Assembly: GCA_020249265.1 (NCBI GenBank)
Contig: JADCGA010000008.1
Span: 1-57,003, forward strand
From: Roseomonas sp.
Lineage (GTDB): Bacteria; Pseudomonadota; Alphaproteobacteria; Acetobacterales; Acetobacteraceae
DNA: 57,003 nucleotides
Direction of reading: 5' to 3'
Shown here piece after piece: positions 25,601 through 34,297 of this stretch. Within the stretch, counting starts at the first letter, position 1. Each line of letters begins with the position of its first letter. A program made the translations under genes and the position numbers. The notes beneath the pieces are model-generated. The model was not told where the DNA came from. It saw only the letters and a program-made list of their open reading frames with translations, and did not search any database.

Positions 25601-26094
25601 GCATATTCGCAGCCCGATGTGATGGTGGAGGATTTGGACGAAGGATCATCCCCCGCCAGCGCCAGCACACCGCCCTGCGGCGCGCTGCCGGCGGAATTAG
25701 CATGGCGCAGCACATCGCCGGAACGATCAACGCCTGGCCCCTTGCCATACCAAATGCCGAAAACACCATCCAAACGCGCGCCGGGTGTCAGATGCACCTG
25801 CTGCGAGCCCCAAACGGCGGTCGCCGCCAAATCCTCATTCAACCCAGGCTGGAACACCACATCATGCGCACGCAGCCGTTCCGCCTGGCGCGCCAATTCG
25901 CGGTCAAAAGCGCCGAGGGGCGATCCGCGATAGCCGGAAATGAAACCGCCCGTGCGGAAGCCCTGCGCCGCATCCATTTCCTGGCGCAGCATCGGCAGGC
26001 GCACCAGCGCATGCGTTCCTGTCAGCAGGACGGGGCCGGAGCGGGCTTCCCAACGTTCTTCGAGCGTGGCCTCAGGCCGGATGATGCTTCCCAT
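22693..26094 (-). CDS. Indolepyruvate ferredoxin oxidoreductase, fused single-chain form
   Basis: About 1133 residues from ATG 26094 (a TTG 12 codons earlier is possible). Oxidatively decarboxylates aryl- or other 2-oxoacids to acyl-CoA with reduction of ferredoxin. Domains in order: N-terminal pyrimidine-binding domain (GGFISGYRGSPLGAFD), TPP-binding domain (FCPGCPHNTSTRVPEGS, GGEGSAWIGQEHF, NMGDGTYAHSGSLSVRFAV), a Cys-rich iron-sulfur segment (CEDCGDCSRASNC, then CNQDFSCVEGFCPSF), the gamma/KorC-type domain (LLIAGVGGQGVSSMAAILA) and a helical C-terminus. Archaeal enzymes split these as IorA/IorB. It is coupled to an acyl-CoA dehydrogenase. The true substrate may be aryl or branched chain. 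Confidence 0.9.
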   Translation of the reverse strand: MGSIIRPEATLEERWEARSGPVLLTGTHALVRLPMLRQEMDAAQGFRTGGFISGYRGSPLGAFDRELARQAERLRAHDVVFQPGLNEDLAATAVWGSQQVHLTPGARLDGVFGIWYGKGPGVDRSGDVLRHANSAGSAPQGGVLALAGDDPSSKSSTITSGCEYAFMDLEIPMLDPADVGEVLEYGLKGIALSRFAGTWVGMKCVADTMDATMTVMLDPALYATREPQGLTTPPDGVHIRATDTPMLQEERLRHAKLPRANAFARTNGIDRMVLDNPDARFGIAVRGKAFTVLRQALAEAGISEDFARAQGLRIWKVGLAWPLDADAARAFAEGLEEILVIEDRRPFLEWQLRDALFHMDRRPRITGKRDEAGRPLLSDLSELDSAGILRALFARLPRAFRTNAMLARMAALQALAEGDQAPVHGRDPYFCPGCPHNTSTRVPEGSRALAGIGCHYLARFMNRDTDFFCQMGGEGSAWIGQEHFTSQEHIFANMGDGTYAHSGSLSVRFAVAAKANITFKILLNGAVAMTGGQTPEGEIDVPHIAAQLHGEGVGRIEVVSDDPDRHRGHPLMPATVGFHHRSRLDAVQKELRAVKGVTAIIYDQECATERRRKRKRDLAPRANRRIAINPRICEDCGDCSRASNCLAVEPIETPFGRKRRIDQSACNQDFSCVEGFCPSFVSLIGAEPARPVAITLPTLPPEPSLPAIQGEAWNLLIAGVGGQGVSSMAAILAQAAHLEGRPVRTLDFLGLAQKGGGVYAQLRIGPVGAAADQLSGARIAAGEADLLLAADMVVAHGRTARPLLGPARSTAIVNADLSPTAQFVKDTETRYDNAAMLQSLGAACREALTIPALSRVERDLGDAIYLNPFMLGFAWQRGLVPLSAEAILRAIELNGAAVERNKNAFALGRIAATEAPEAPRSPETLDEMIARLTEDLKAYQSTRYARRYQDFVARIRAAEAAAVPGEERLSRAVARQFYRLMAYKDEYEVARLHSLPEWRSMLTQGFTGTQRIEMHLAPPIMTKLNPDTGLPVKQEFGPWMLKAMGLLRHGKFLRGTWLDPFARTTERREERALPGEYRAGLEALLPRLSPETHGAICEWAEAAAGIKGFGHVKARNLAAARARMADIAKGISA

Positions 26095-26145
26095 GCCGTC
26101 TATTGTGGCGATTGGCGGGGCGAATGCCAATCACCAAATCAGGGC

Positions 26146-26331
26146 TTAGTGATTGGCCTCGGCGTGATCAAAATGCGACTTGATCGTGTGGAAGATGCAA
26201 AGCACCCCCAAGCCAATCAGCCCGAAGCCGAAAATGCTCATGCCGATATCCTGCGCAGCGGCAGCAGCGAAAAGGCCAAGCAAAGCCAGCAGGCCGTAAA
26301 GAGCGAGGAAGAAAACGCGGGCACCGGTCAT
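26146..26331 (-). CDS. Small two-helix membrane protein at the end of the cbb3 oxidase operon
   Basis: 61 residues, not recognised. Two hydrophobic helices (about 5-25, VFFLALYGLLALLGLFAAAAA, and about 30-50, MSIFGFGLIGLGVLCIFHTI) are joined by a short acidic turn, followed by a His-rich tail (HTIKSHFDHAEANH). Its ATG overlaps the ccoS stop (ATGA), so it is translated with the oxidase-assembly genes. The coupling suggests a role in cbb3 oxidase maturation or stability, but no homologue comes to mind. Confidence 0.72.
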   Translation of the reverse strand: MTGARVFFLALYGLLALLGLFAAAAAQDIGMSIFGFGLIGLGVLCIFHTIKSHFDHAEANH

Positions 26332-26489
26332 GGCGGTGGGTCCTTTCCAGGTTGATCGTCAAACAGGATCCGGGCGGCGGCGCCTTCCAGATCATCATAT
26401 TGGCGCGAACGCAGCGCCCAGAGGAAACCAATCAGGCCAAGCGCGCCGAGCAGCAGCGAAACCGGCACCAGCAGGATCAGTGCTTCCAT
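26328..26489 (-). CDS. ccoS: Cytochrome cbb3 oxidase maturation protein CcoS
   Basis: 53 residues, starting at ATG 26489, 3 bp after the ccoI stop. One N-terminal membrane helix (MEALILLVPVSLLLGALGL), then FLWALRSRQYDDLEGAA, the WAxxxxQYDDLxxxA signature of CcoS, and a short tail (RILFDDQPGKD). CcoS is needed to insert heme b and CuB into CcoN. It overlaps the next small membrane gene by 4 bp. Confidence 0.88.
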   Translation of the reverse strand: MEALILLVPVSLLLGALGLIGFLWALRSRQYDDLEGAAARILFDDQPGKDPPP

Positions 26490-26492
26490 GGT

Positions 26493-28835
26493 CTATCCCC
26501 TCCCCGCGCGCAGAGCATTGCCGATGACAATGAGGGATGATGAAGCCATCACCAGCGCCGCAATCAGCGGATTGACCAGCCCGGCAATCGCCGCCGGCAC
26601 GGCAATCACATTATAGGCGAGCGAAAAGCCGATATTCTGCCGCGCCAGAATTTGCGCGTGGCGCGCGATGCGGATCGCTTCCGGCAACATCGCCAAACCT
26701 TCGCGTTGCAGCACGATATCAGCGGTGGTTTGCGCAAGGTCTGTGGCGCCCGCAGGGCTGGCGGAGACATGCGCGGCGGCCAGTGCGGCGGCATCATTGA
26801 TGCCATCACCCACCATCAGCGGCTTCCGGCCTGCGGCCTTCAGGATTTCGATGTAGGCTGCCTTGGCGCGTGGATCAGCCTCGGCCCGCCAGGTTTCAAT
26901 GCCGGAAGCGATGGCGGCGGAGGCAACCGCGCCCGGGCCATCGCCGGAGAGCAATTCTACCGGCAGCCCAAGCGCCTTCAGATCAGCAACCGCTTGCGGC
27001 GCATCCGCGCGCAGCCGATCCGCGAAGCGGAAGATCACCGGCGCGGCGTCAGCGCCCCCGCGAAACACCAACACCATGCCATCGCTGAGGCCCGCCACAT
27101 CGCAAAACGCGGGCGAGCCCAAACGCGCCGCGCCGGCTTGCAACCCCTGCCCCGGTATTTCGCGCGTGCCTTGCAGCAAAGGCGCTTCAGGGCAAGCGCG
27201 GACCATCGCCTTCGCCAATGGGTGGCGCGATGCGCGTGCCATGCCCGCCGCGCTCCGCAGTATTTGCGGGTCCTGGCCTTCCGGGATCAGCACCGGGCGG
27301 CCTTCGGTCAGCGTGCCGGTCTTGTCTAGCACCGCGCAATCCGCCGTGGCCAAGCGTTCCAGCGCGGTTGGTGAGGCAACCAGCACACCGCGTTTGAATA
27401 GCGCACCATTCGCCACCACCTGCACCGCCGGCACTGCAATCGCCAAGCCACAGGGGCAGGTGATCAGCAGCACGCAAACCGCATTCACCAAGGCTTCCTG
27501 CCACAGCGCGCCAAAACCCAGCCACCACAGCAGGAAAGTTGCGACAGCAATGGCATGGGCGATGGGCACATAAAACCGCGCCGCACGATCCGCGATGGAA
27601 ACAAAGCGCCCCTTGGATTGTTCCGCCGCTTCCAATAGCCGCGCCATGGCAGCGAGTGATCCATCGCGCGCCGGGGCTGTTACTTCCAAGGTGAAGGGCG
27701 CGCCCATATTCACCGCGCCCGCCGGCAAAGCTATACCCGCCGCAAAGCCGCGCGGCAGGCTTTCACCAGTTATTGCTGCCGTATCCAAAAGCGTTTCGGC
27801 GCGCGCCCTCCCATCCAGACGCAAGGTCTCACCCGCCGCGATGTGCACGCTTTGGCCCGCTTCCAAAGACGCCGCCGGCACCAGGCGCGTTGTGCCATCG
27901 GCAGCGATCAGCGCCACCATGCCATCCTGAAGTGCCAGCAATTCTGCCACCGCCTGCCGCGCCTTCTTCCGCGCGGCGCGATCCAGCACGCGGCCCGCGA
28001 GCAACAAGGCTAGCAGTGCCGTTGCGCCATCAAACCAAGTATAGGGACCGTTGCGGAAGGTCTCGACCAGGCTCATGCCCGTCGTCGCCAGAACGCCGAG
28101 TGAGACCGCCATATCCATATTCACGCGCCCGGCACGCAGCGCATTGGCGGCGGAACGATAGAAAGGCATGCCCGCCACCAGCACCGTCGGCAGGCCAATC
28201 AAAGCCGCCAGCCAATGCATGAAATCGCGCGTATGGGCGCCCATATCCTCGCCAACCCAGACGGCGATGGACACCAGCATGACATTCATCGCGCCGAAGG
28301 CGGCAATGCCAAGCGCGCGGATCAGCGCGCGGCCTTCAGCATCCTCAGAGGCGCGCAGACACGCGGGCGTATAGGGTGCCACGCGAAAGCCAAGGCGAGA
28401 TAGCAGCGCGATCAATTCATTGCCGCGCGTTGCATCGCCGCGCCAGCGCAAATCCAGCCGACGCGCGGCAAAGGAAACGCGCGCCTTGATGACATCGGGC
28501 TCGGCAGCTAGCGCCTGTTCCACCAGCCAAACACAGGCACCACAACTCAGGCCGGAGATCATCAGTTCAAGCGATTTCACACCATCAGCATCATCACGGA
28601 TCAGCGGAAGCGCATCGAAAGTAGGCGCAGCGGTTTCAGGACACAACGCACCATCAGCAGTTTCGCGCCGGCGATAAAACGCATCCAACCCAAGGCCGCG
28701 CACCAAGCCATAAGCGACTTCGCAACCATTACAGCAAAAACGCCCCTGGCCAGGCACCAGCACAGCACCACAATGGGCGCAGGCGGCAGCGCTTTGCGGC
28801 GCTTCAGTAATCAAGGGGCGCTTGAGGTCGGTCAT
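26493..28835 (-). CDS. ccoI: Copper-translocating P-type ATPase CcoI/FixI
   Basis: 780 residues. Exports copper across the inner membrane for cbb3 oxidase assembly. It has an N-terminal Cys-rich segment (CAHCGAVLVPGQGRFCCNGC), one heavy-metal-associated domain (ISGLSCGACVWLVEQAL), eight membrane helices with the metal-binding CPC in LLITCPCGLAIAVP, the phosphorylation site DKTGTLTEG, and the hinge motif GDGINDAAAL. It lies between ccoH, which overlaps its start by 4 bp, and ccoS, as in other cco clusters. Confidence 0.94.
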   Translation of the reverse strand: MTDLKRPLITEAPQSAAACAHCGAVLVPGQGRFCCNGCEVAYGLVRGLGLDAFYRRRETADGALCPETAAPTFDALPLIRDDADGVKSLELMISGLSCGACVWLVEQALAAEPDVIKARVSFAARRLDLRWRGDATRGNELIALLSRLGFRVAPYTPACLRASEDAEGRALIRALGIAAFGAMNVMLVSIAVWVGEDMGAHTRDFMHWLAALIGLPTVLVAGMPFYRSAANALRAGRVNMDMAVSLGVLATTGMSLVETFRNGPYTWFDGATALLALLLAGRVLDRAARKKARQAVAELLALQDGMVALIAADGTTRLVPAASLEAGQSVHIAAGETLRLDGRARAETLLDTAAITGESLPRGFAAGIALPAGAVNMGAPFTLEVTAPARDGSLAAMARLLEAAEQSKGRFVSIADRAARFYVPIAHAIAVATFLLWWLGFGALWQEALVNAVCVLLITCPCGLAIAVPAVQVVANGALFKRGVLVASPTALERLATADCAVLDKTGTLTEGRPVLIPEGQDPQILRSAAGMARASRHPLAKAMVRACPEAPLLQGTREIPGQGLQAGAARLGSPAFCDVAGLSDGMVLVFRGGADAAPVIFRFADRLRADAPQAVADLKALGLPVELLSGDGPGAVASAAIASGIETWRAEADPRAKAAYIEILKAAGRKPLMVGDGINDAAALAAAHVSASPAGATDLAQTTADIVLQREGLAMLPEAIRIARHAQILARQNIGFSLAYNVIAVPAAIAGLVNPLIAALVMASSSLIVIGNALRAGRG

Positions 28836-29314
28836 GGCAGGATGAAGCGCTTGCGCAAATCAAAAGCCGTGCCGGCTTCATCAAAGAATGTAAGCCGAGC
28901 TTCCCATTGCCCGGCGCGGAGTGGTTCAAGCCGCGCGGCGAAGCGCCCGTTGCCCGTGGCGGTGAAACCAAGCGGCACTTCAACTCCTTCCAGGGGGCGC
29001 AGCATAACACCTTCAACGCGGCCATGCAGCGGTTGTTGCGCGCGGTCCCGCATGGCAAGGCGCAGCACACCGGCTTCCAAAGTGATGTCTCCACGCCAGC
29101 CAAGCGAATCCTGCCGCGCGGCTTCGGCCAGCACCTGGTCATAGCCACGGCCACGTTCATAAGCGCGCGGCACAGTAACACCCGTGAAGGTGGAAAACGC
29201 GAACCATACAAACACGGCATTCACCGCCACCACAAGCGCCATGCCACCCACGAATACCCAGGGGATCCAGCCTCCGCGCTTCGGGTCAAAATCGCGTTGC
29301 ATGGTCGTGCTCAT
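28832..29314 (-). CDS. ccoH: Cytochrome cbb3 oxidase assembly protein CcoH/FixH
   Basis: 160 residues. One N-terminal membrane helix (about 17-43: WIPWVFVGGMALVVAVNAVF) followed by a periplasmic FixH domain with the family's YERGRGYDQVLAEAARQDSLGW near 52-73 and GQWEARLTFFDEAGTAFDL near the C-terminus. CcoH joins the oxidase during assembly. It overlaps ccoG and ccoI by 4 bp each, so the block is tightly coupled. Confidence 0.9.
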   Translation of the reverse strand: MSTTMQRDFDPKRGGWIPWVFVGGMALVVAVNAVFVWFAFSTFTGVTVPRAYERGRGYDQVLAEAARQDSLGWRGDITLEAGVLRLAMRDRAQQPLHGRVEGVMLRPLEGVEVPLGFTATGNGRFAARLEPLRAGQWEARLTFFDEAGTAFDLRKRFILP

Positions 29315-30813
29315 GGCTTCGGTCCCAGAAAAGCGCTGCTTTGGCTGGTCGCCAGCCGGCCCGCGTCATCAAGCAAGCGGAAGGTGATGGGGGTTGATTC
29401 TGCCAATTGCGCCATGGGCGGGGCGGTGACAAAAACGCGGTACTGCGTGATGCCATCAGCGCGGCGGGAAAGCGGATAGCGCCCTTCACCAGCGGCTTCC
29501 ACATCCTGCACGGTCAGGCGCAGCCCAGCGGGGGCTTCCAGTATCAGCGTCAGTGGCGCCTCATCATGGGTTTTGTTCACGATCTTTACCGTATAGGCAT
29601 TGCGAATACCGCCATCCGCCAAGCGCACAAAAAGCGGTGCGCGATCAGGCAGAACCGTGACATCAAGCGTGGAGCGCATCAGGAAGGCGCCCAACATCAC
29701 CAGCGCCACGACAGAAAGCGCCGCACCATACATGATGGTGCGCGGGCGGATGAAGCGCGGCACGCGGCGCGCATCCATACCCGCCTGTTGGCGTTGCGGC
29801 CCAGGCGGCAGGGAAGCGGCAGCAGCAGCGCTTGCCGATAGATTGTTTAGCGTTTCAAAGGCAACCAACCCCTTGGGGCGCCCCAACTTGCCCATGACGG
29901 AATCGCAAGCATCAATGCAAAGCCCGCAGCCAATGCATTCAAGCTGCTGACCATCGCGAATATCAACGCCTGTCGGGCATACATGCAGACAGGCCGCGCA
30001 ATCCACGCAATCGCCAACCCCTTCGGCCTTGGCCTTGCCGCGCGGTTCGCCGCGCCATTCGCGATAGGTCACGACCAGGGAATTTTCATCCAGCATGGCT
30101 GCCTGAAAGCGCGGCCAGGGGCACATATAGGTGCAGACCTGTTCGCGCGCCCAACCCGCGAGAAGATAGGTAAAGCCCGCAAATAGCGCGAAGAAGAAAT
30201 AGACCATGGCGCCAGCTTCGCCGGTGAAGAATTGCCGTGTGATGGTGGGCGAATCATTGAAATACATGATCCAGGCGCCGCCCGTGGCACCCGCGATCAA
30301 CAGCCAGGCGCCGTGCTTCGTGATCTTGCGTGTCCAGTAGTTGCCATTGCGCGGCCCGGCATCCAGCTTCATGCGCGCATTGCGATCGCCTTCGATCCAA
30401 CGCTCCACAAACATGAAAAGATCGGTCCAAACCGTTTGCGGGCAGGTGAAACCGCACCAAAGCCGGCCAAACAGCGACGACACCGCGAATAGCGCGAAGG
30501 CACCCAGGATCAGCGCGCCAGCCAGGAAATAGATTTCCTGCGGCCAAATCTCGATCCAAAAGAAGAACAACCGCGCATTGGTCATATCCACCAGCACGGC
30601 CTGATCTGGCATGCCCGGGCCGCGATCCCAGCGCAGCCAGGGCACCAGGTAGTAAAGCGCGAGGCAAAGGATCAGCACCGCCCATTTCACGCTGCGGACC
30701 TTGCCGAAGACGGCTTTAGGATAAACACGCTGACGATCAGCATAAAGCGAAGGCGCGGCGGCCGGCGCCACGCCCTCCGCCTTCAGCTTATCAGGGGTTT
30801 TGATCTCGCCCAT
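29311..30813 (-). CDS. ccoG: Cytochrome cbb3 oxidase accessory protein CcoG/FixG, iron-sulfur membrane protein
   Basis: 500 residues with about five membrane helices. CGFTCPQTVWTDLFMFVERW and CTYMCPWPRFQAAM are typical FixG segments. A two-cluster ferredoxin-like domain follows (CVDCAACLHVCPTGVDIRDG, then CIGCGLCIDACD), and the C-terminus is a periplasmic immunoglobulin-like domain. CcoG reduces copper for delivery to the oxidase. It lies 21 bp after ccoP. Confidence 0.93.
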   Translation of the reverse strand: MGEIKTPDKLKAEGVAPAAAPSLYADRQRVYPKAVFGKVRSVKWAVLILCLALYYLVPWLRWDRGPGMPDQAVLVDMTNARLFFFWIEIWPQEIYFLAGALILGAFALFAVSSLFGRLWCGFTCPQTVWTDLFMFVERWIEGDRNARMKLDAGPRNGNYWTRKITKHGAWLLIAGATGGAWIMYFNDSPTITRQFFTGEAGAMVYFFFALFAGFTYLLAGWAREQVCTYMCPWPRFQAAMLDENSLVVTYREWRGEPRGKAKAEGVGDCVDCAACLHVCPTGVDIRDGQQLECIGCGLCIDACDSVMGKLGRPKGLVAFETLNNLSASAAAAASLPPGPQRQQAGMDARRVPRFIRPRTIMYGAALSVVALVMLGAFLMRSTLDVTVLPDRAPLFVRLADGGIRNAYTVKIVNKTHDEAPLTLILEAPAGLRLTVQDVEAAGEGRYPLSRRADGITQYRVFVTAPPMAQLAESTPITFRLLDDAGRLATSQSSAFLGPKP

Positions 30814-30834
30814 TGGTCTGTGACCGCGCTTCTT

Positions 30835-31704
30835 CTATTCACCGCCGCCCAGGTTATGCACATAGACGGTCAGCATATTGATGATGGCTGGATCAAGCCG
30901 CTTGCCCCAGCTTGGCATCACGCCAGCGCGCGCATTGGAAATGCTGAGCACGATGGAAGCCTTATCGGCACCATACAGCCAGATCTGATCGTTCAAGCGC
31001 GGCGCACCAAGGTCGCGATTGCCCTCACCCTTTTCCCCATGGCAGGCAGCGCAATTCTCCGCGAATAGCGCAGCACCACGGGTAGCCGCGGCCTGATCGG
31101 TGGCGCGATTAGTGAGCGACAGAACATGTTCCGCCACATCATTCACCTGCGGGCGCGTCAGAATACCATCCACCAGGAAGCGCGGCATCATGCTTTGGCG
31201 CTGTTCATCGCTTTCATTGGCGCGGATGCCATGGGTGATGGTGTGATGGATAGCTTCAAGGCTGCCGCCCCAGATCCATTCATCATCGGCAAGGGACGGG
31301 AAGCCACCAAGCGCCCCCTGGCCGCCCGCGCCATGGCAGCTTGTGCAATTATTGGCGAAGGCACCGCGCCCGCCGGCCATGGCAAAGGCGCGCAATTCAG
31401 GATCAGCGGCGATTTGCGCCGGCGTTGCAGCGCGCAGGCGCGACATCATCGGCGCCATGCGCGCTTCTGCCTGCTGCACATCCCGAACCACCGCTTCACG
31501 TGCGATCCAGCCAGACGTACCTGTCGCACCCGGAATGGGCAGCGCCGGATAGATCACCACCCAGACCAGGCTGAAGGCAATGGTCGCGTAAAAGGTCCAC
31601 AGCCACCATTTGGGCAAAGGCGTATTGAGTTCCTTCAGCCCATCCCATTCATGGCCGGTGGTGTTCTGACCGCTCACGCTGTCTTTTTCGATTTTCGTTG
31701 GCAT
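30835..31704 (-). CDS. ccoP: Cytochrome cbb3 oxidase subunit III, diheme CcoP
   Basis: 289 residues from ATG 31704, with GAGGAG just upstream; a GTG one codon earlier is less likely. An N-terminal membrane helix (about 34-55: WWLWTFYATIAFSLVWVVIYPAL) anchors a periplasmic part with two c-type heme sites, CTSCH (near 138-142) and CAACH (near 230-234), each with its distal Met region. It passes electrons from soluble cytochrome c to CcoO. It lies just after ccoQ in the ccoNOQP order. Confidence 0.94.
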   Translation of the reverse strand: MPTKIEKDSVSGQNTTGHEWDGLKELNTPLPKWWLWTFYATIAFSLVWVVIYPALPIPGATGTSGWIAREAVVRDVQQAEARMAPMMSRLRAATPAQIAADPELRAFAMAGGRGAFANNCTSCHGAGGQGALGGFPSLADDEWIWGGSLEAIHHTITHGIRANESDEQRQSMMPRFLVDGILTRPQVNDVAEHVLSLTNRATDQAAATRGAALFAENCAACHGEKGEGNRDLGAPRLNDQIWLYGADKASIVLSISNARAGVMPSWGKRLDPAIINMLTVYVHNLGGGE

Positions 31705-31716
31705 CACCGCTACTCC

Positions 31717-31887
31717 TCACGAACGGGGCTGCGCGCGGTCATCGCGCAGCGGTATATCGGCAAGGGATTCGAAATGCTTGCGCCGCGAAGGCCGCATCAC
31801 GAACCAAAGCATCCCCAGAAACAGGGCAAAGAACCAAACCACCCAAAGGGCGCGCAGCGCGGGGTAGAGTTCAACCAGGTTTTCCAT
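31717..31887 (-). CDS. ccoQ: Cytochrome cbb3 oxidase subunit CcoQ/FixQ
   Basis: 56 residues from ATG 31887, with GGAGG just upstream; the longer reading from 31902 is rejected. One membrane helix (about 11-30: LRALWVVWFFALFLGMLWFV), then a basic segment (RPSRRKHFESLADIPLRDD), the usual CcoQ pattern. It stabilises the oxidase. It lies between ccoO and ccoP. Confidence 0.88.
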   Translation of the reverse strand: MENLVELYPALRALWVVWFFALFLGMLWFVMRPSRRKHFESLADIPLRDDRAQPRS

Positions 31888-31902
31888 GTGCTGGCCTCCC
31901 AC

Positions 31903-32637
31903 TTACTGCTGACGCAGCTGCGCCGGCGTCACATCGCGGAAATCCACGAGTGTGCCGAGCATTTGCAGATACGCGATCAGCGCATCCATTTCCGTGATGC
32001 GCGCGGGATCACCATCGAAAGCACCCTGCCGCGCGCGCGCATAACGGGCATTGAAACCCGTTGCATCCGCATCCGGTCGCGCCTGGGCTTCCAGATCGGC
32101 CTTGGCATTGGCGATCATCTCATCGCTGTAAGGCACACCCACCGCACGGAGTGCCCGCAGATGATCAGCCACGCGATCATAATCCAAAGGCCGATCCAGG
32201 AAGGAATAGGGCGGCATGATGGAAGCCGGCACCACAGCGCGCGGTGAGCGTAAATGCGCCGCATGCCAATCATCCGAATAGCGGCCACCAACGCGCGCCA
32301 GATCAGGCCCGGTGCGCTTTGAACCCCATTGGAAAGGGTGATCATACATGCTTTCCGCCGCCAGGCTGAAATGGCCATAGCGTTCCAATTCATCGCGGAA
32401 GGGGCGGATCATCTGGCTATGGCAAAGATAGCAACCTTCGCGCACATAAATGTTGCGCCCCATTTGCTCGAGTGGTGTATAGGGCCGCATGCCCTGCACG
32501 CGTTCAATAGTGGTTTCCACCGCGAAAAGCGGCACAATCTGCACCAGACCGCCGATGGAAACCGTCAGCAGCGTCAGTACACCCATCAGGACAACATTGC
32601 GTTCAATGACGCCGTGATCACGAAGCCAGCGGAACAT
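31903..32637 (-). CDS. ccoO: Cytochrome cbb3 oxidase subunit II, monoheme CcoO
   Basis: 244 residues. An N-terminal membrane anchor (about 14-36) is followed by a periplasmic c-type cytochrome: [15 protein letters not shown] holds the CxxCH heme site (near 67-71), and the later [20 protein letters not shown] supplies the axial Met. It transfers electrons from CcoP to CcoN. It lies 15 bp after ccoN. Confidence 0.94.
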   Translation of the reverse strand: MFRWLRDHGVIERNVVLMGVLTLLTVSIGGLVQIVPLFAVETTIERVQGMRPYTPLEQMGRNIYVREGCYLCHSQMIRPFRDELERYGHFSLAAESMYDHPFQWGSKRTGPDLARVGGRYSDDWHAAHLRSPRAVVPASIMPPYSFLDRPLDYDRVADHLRALRAVGVPYSDEMIANAKADLEAQARPDADATGFNARYARARQGAFDGDPARITEMDALIAYLQMLGTLVDFRDVTPAQLRQQ

Positions 32638-32652
32638 TTGCCAATCCTCCTT

Positions 32653-34131
32653 CTATTCCGCCGCGACGGCATGGGCAGGGACAAGGCGCGGCGCGGGTTC
32701 CGCGGCTTCCCCTTCAGTGACGGTCTTCCACAAATTGAACGCCATGATCAGCCCGCCAGCCAGGTACAAGACCCCGCCGAGTGCCCGGATGACGTAGTAG
32801 GGATGCAAGGCTTCCACCGTTTCCACGAAGGAATATTGCAGGAAGCCGAGCTCATCAAAGGCGCGCCACATCAGCCCCTGCATGATGCCCGATACCCACA
32901 TGGCAGAGATGTAGAACACGATGCCAAGGGTCGCGATCCAGAAATGCCAGGAGATCAGGCGTTCGCTCCAGATGCTTTTCTTCTTCCACAACACAGGGAA
33001 AAGATAGTAAAGCGCGCCAAAGGTGATGAAGCCGACCCAGCCCATGGCGCCGGAATGCACATGGCCGATGGTCCAATCCGTATAATGCGAAAGACCATTC
33101 ACGGCCTTGATGGACATGACCGGGCCTTCAAAGGTGGACATGCCGTAAAAGCCAAGTGCCGCGACAGAAAAGCGCAGCGCCGGATTGGTGCGCAGCTTGT
33201 CCCAAGCGCCCGAGAGCGTCATGAGGCCGTTGATCATACCGCCCCAGGAAGGCATCCAAAGCATGACAGAAAAGACCATGCCCAGCGTCTGCGCCCAATC
33301 TGGCAAAGCCGTGTAATGCAGATGGTGCGGGCCTGCCCAGATATAGAGGAAGATCAGGGTCCAGAAGTGAACAATAGAAAGCCGATAGGAATAAACCGGC
33401 CGATCTGCCTGCTTTGGGATCAGGTAATACATCATCCCAAGAAAGCCCGCGGTCAGGAAGAAGCCCACGGCATTATGGCCATACCACCATTGGATCATGG
33501 CGCCTTGCACGCCCGGGGTGGCGGAATAGGAATGCGATGACCCAAGGCTGATAGGGATCGAGATATTATTGCCGATATGCAGCAAAGCAACGGTAATGAT
33601 GAAAGCAAGGAAAAACCAATTCGCCACATAGATATGCGGTTCTTCGCGGCGCATGATGGTGCCACCAAAAGCGATCAGGTAGACAACCCAAACCAATGTC
33701 AGCCACAAATCCACATACCATTCAGGTTCCGCATATTCCTTACTCTGCGTGATGCCCAAAACATAGCCAAGTGCCGCCATGACAATGAAGAATTGGTAGC
33801 CCCAGAACAGGAACCACCCCATATCATCGCCGCCGAACAACCTGGCGCGGCAGGTGCGCTGCACGATGAACAGGCTGGTCAGGAACAGCGCATTGCCGCC
33901 AAAGGCGAAAATCACCGCGCTTGTATGCACCGGGCGCAGCCGCCCGAAGCTCGTCCATTCCAGATCAAGGTTCAGCAGCGGAAAGGCAAGCTGAAGTGCA
34001 ATGACAACCCCCACCAGAAATCCCACCACCCCCCAAAAGGCGGTGGCGATGGCAAAGGCGCGGATCGGGTCTTCAACATAAACCGGCGAACTCGCCGGGG
34101 CATAATGCCCTGCTGTGGCTGTAGCGGCCAT
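32653..34131 (-). CDS. ccoN: Cytochrome cbb3 oxidase subunit I, CcoN
   Basis: The catalytic heme-copper subunit, 492 residues with about twelve helices. Metal ligands are visible: the low-spin heme His in [10 protein letters not shown], the first CuB His in [13 protein letters not shown], the His pair in [15 protein letters not shown], and the heme His residues in [17 protein letters not shown]. It reduces O2 to water with high affinity under low oxygen. It is the first gene of the minus-strand operon, about 80 bp downstream of a perfect FNR/FixK box. Confidence 0.96.
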   Translation of the reverse strand: MAATATAGHYAPASSPVYVEDPIRAFAIATAFWGVVGFLVGVVIALQLAFPLLNLDLEWTSFGRLRPVHTSAVIFAFGGNALFLTSLFIVQRTCRARLFGGDDMGWFLFWGYQFFIVMAALGYVLGITQSKEYAEPEWYVDLWLTLVWVVYLIAFGGTIMRREEPHIYVANWFFLAFIITVALLHIGNNISIPISLGSSHSYSATPGVQGAMIQWWYGHNAVGFFLTAGFLGMMYYLIPKQADRPVYSYRLSIVHFWTLIFLYIWAGPHHLHYTALPDWAQTLGMVFSVMLWMPSWGGMINGLMTLSGAWDKLRTNPALRFSVAALGFYGMSTFEGPVMSIKAVNGLSHYTDWTIGHVHSGAMGWVGFITFGALYYLFPVLWKKKSIWSERLISWHFWIATLGIVFYISAMWVSGIMQGLMWRAFDELGFLQYSFVETVEALHPYYVIRALGGVLYLAGGLIMAFNLWKTVTEGEAAEPAPRLVPAHAVAAE

Positions 34132-34204
34132 GCTTGGTCTCCCTCAGGATGCGGGATTCGTGGCCCGCGTGGAAGAATGAAACGCCGCCGGGGGAATGCT
34201 GTCC

Positions 34205-34218
34205 TTGATCAAGATCAA
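34205..34218. promoter_or_regulatory. FNR/FixK-type anaerobox between ccoN and the DUF2189 gene
   Basis: TTGATCAAGATCAA is a perfect TTGAT-N4-ATCAA site, the CRP/FNR-family consensus for oxygen-responsive activators. Its centre is about 80 bp from the ccoN ATG and 86 bp from the DUF2189 ATG. On the plus side a -10-like TTAGAT (34242-34247) lies where a class II (-41.5) promoter would need it. One box may serve both divergent genes. Confidence 0.85.
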
Positions 34219-34297
34219 TTGCCGGCGTGAAGCTTATGCTATTAGATTAACTTACTGTGAAGGCTCGTCATCTGTATGACAAGCGGAGGAAGTTTTT

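Noticed and set aside
24787..26355. 522-residue plus-strand open frame opposite the indolepyruvate oxidoreductase
   Set aside because: Antisense to conserved TPP-enzyme motifs and without recognisable sequence features.
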